This document shows, piece after piece, positions 63,165 to 64,000 of a stretch of DNA of 64,000 nucleotides. Made by a program: the position numbers and the translations under genes. The stretch lies in NCBI GenBank assembly GCA_002709005.1, contig PAPH01000086.1:1-64000 (forward strand). The letters are read 5' to 3'. The notes below the pieces were generated by a model. That model searched no databases. It was not told where the DNA came from and saw only the letters and a program-made list of their open reading frames with translations. Numbering within the stretch: position 1 is the first letter of the stretch; every line of letters begins with the position of its first letter. Source of the DNA: Hyphomicrobiales bacterium. GTDB lineage: Bacteria; Pseudomonadota; Alphaproteobacteria; Rhizobiales; Rhizobiaceae.

Positions 63165-64000
63165 ATGCTCATTGCCGCACTCATGTTCCCGGCGCTCTTC
63201 GCGCTGGTCCTGACCGGGATCCCGATCGCCTTCTCGCTCGCCATCGTTTCGGCGGCGGCGGGGCTCGCCAAGTTCGGCCCCCATGCCTTCGGCCAGCTCT
63301 ATGGCGCGTTCTACTCGGCTTCGACCAACTTCATCCTCGCCGCCATTCCGATGTTCGTGCTGATGGGCGCGATCCTTGAACGCTCGGGCATCGCCGAGCG
63401 CCTGTTCCGGGTCATGCAGATCTGGATGACGCGTCTGCCCGGTGGGCTTGCCGTCGCCACGATCGCAATGGGTGCGGTCTTCGCAGCCGCTGCCGGTGTC
63501 GTCGGCGCCGTCGAGGTGATGATTGGCATGATGGCGATCCCGGCCATGCAGCGCGGCGGTTTCCGAAACAGCCAGATCGCCGGCACAATCTGCGCTGGCG
63601 GTTCGCTCGGCACCATGATCCCGCCGTCCGTCATTGCCGTCATGTATGCCTCGCTCGCGCAGATGTCGGTGGGCGAACTTCTGGCCGGCATGATGCTGCC
63701 GGGCCTGCTGATGGTCGGCTTGTTCATCGTCTATCTGATCATCCAGGGCGTCATCTCGCCGCCCACGCCCGCTAAGGAGGACATCGAGCCCGAAGTGCCG
63801 CTCGGCGAAAAGCTGATGTTGACCGTCACTTCGCTCCTGCCGATCGTTGCGCTCATCTTTGCGGTTCTCGGCTCGCTGCTGGCAGGGATTGCCTCGCCAA
63901 CCGAGGCCGCGTCGGTCGGCGCGCTGGGGGCCACGATCCTGGCGATCGTCTACCGCAAGTTTTCGCTGTCGATGCTGTTCGACTCGCTCGCCATCACCGT
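63165..64000 (+). CDS. TRAP transporter large permease, system 2 (cut at window edge)
   Basis: The first 278 codons of a DctM-type membrane protein starting at ATG 63165; the window ends before the stop, so about 150 residues are missing. The N-terminal GIPIAFSLAIVSAAAGL, the AAAAGVVGAVEVMIGMMAIPAM region and the CAGGSLGTMIPPSVIAVMYASLAQM block are family markers. It is the third gene of the regulator-linked TRAP operon. Substrate unknown. Confidence 0.92.
   Translation, partial: MLIAALMFPALFALVLTGIPIAFSLAIVSAAAGLAKFGPHAFGQLYGAFYSASTNFILAAIPMFVLMGAILERSGIAERLFRVMQIWMTRLPGGLAVATIAMGAVFAAAAGVVGAVEVMIGMMAIPAMQRGGFRNSQIAGTICAGGSLGTMIPPSVIAVMYASLAQMSVGELLAGMMLPGLLMVGLFIVYLIIQGVISPPTPAKEDIEPEVPLGEKLMLTVTSLLPIVALIFAVLGSLLAGIASPTEAASVGALGATILAIVYRKFSLSMLFDSLAIT

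Noticed and set aside
1-64000. Prophage, transposon, CRISPR array or tRNA-linked island
   Set aside because: No integrase, transposase, direct repeat array or tRNA gene was seen; gene order and base composition look chromosomal throughout.

Overview
The window reads as chromosomal DNA of an alphaproteobacterium of the order Hyphomicrobiales (Rhizobiales). The evidence is high GC content, ATGA/GTGA-coupled operons, and conserved gene neighbourhoods: ileS, lipoprotein, tadA, rluB, rsmD; then pmbA, cysQ-like, DUF4170, DUF374 acyltransferase, waaA, lpxK, DUF2093, mutL. A Rhizobiaceae or Phyllobacteriaceae/Aurantimonadaceae-type host is likely; genus cannot be told from this sequence. I found no rRNA or tRNA gene, insertion sequence, integrase, phage gene or CRISPR array. 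The gene content is core plus ordinary metabolic and transport genes.

Layout. 0-7.3 kb: translation and rRNA/tRNA modification genes (ileS, tadA, rluB/rsmD) with a lipoprotein and a patatin. 7.3-9.6 kb: a VOC protein and a Kef-type cation/H+ antiporter. 9.7-15.3 kb: PmbA, a CysQ-like phosphatase and the lipid A/Kdo block (acyltransferase, waaA, lpxK). 15.3-18.9 kb: DUF2093, mutL and a glycerate 2-kinase. 19-22.3 kb: signalling pair made of a PAS-PAS-receiver protein without a kinase and a GGDEF(degenerate)-EAL protein. 22.4-30.8 kb: dgoK, an acyl-CoA ligase, a solo LuxR-type regulator, selO, a divergent LysR/MFS pair and a small unknown protein. 30.8-35.2 kb: an RND efflux pair. 35.6 kb: an isolated cheW.

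36.3-43.0 kb holds the most unusual block: transglutaminase-DUF2126, a circularly permuted ATP-grasp fused to an Alpha-E domain, and a second transglutaminase. This is a predicted and, to my knowledge, biochemically uncharacterised amide-bond-forming (peptide synthesis or tagging) system. 43.0-46.3 kb is the zinc uptake locus znuA<>znuCB-zur with two Zur-like palindromes in the shared promoter. 46.4-50.1 kb is a TetR/HlyD/ABC-2 efflux operon resembling a reduced cecR-ybhGFSR. 50.1 kb is a lytic-transglycosylase-like protein that has lost its catalytic glutamate.

51-64 kb: two TRAP transporters flank the cytochrome bd operon cydDCABX, which includes a 49-residue cydX. A GntR/FCD regulator sits between cydD and the second TRAP operon. 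A perfect 18-bp palindrome centred on GTCGAC lies in front of that TRAP operon, and a shorter copy lies in front of the regulator, suggesting autoregulated, ligand-controlled uptake. The last TRAP gene runs off the window.
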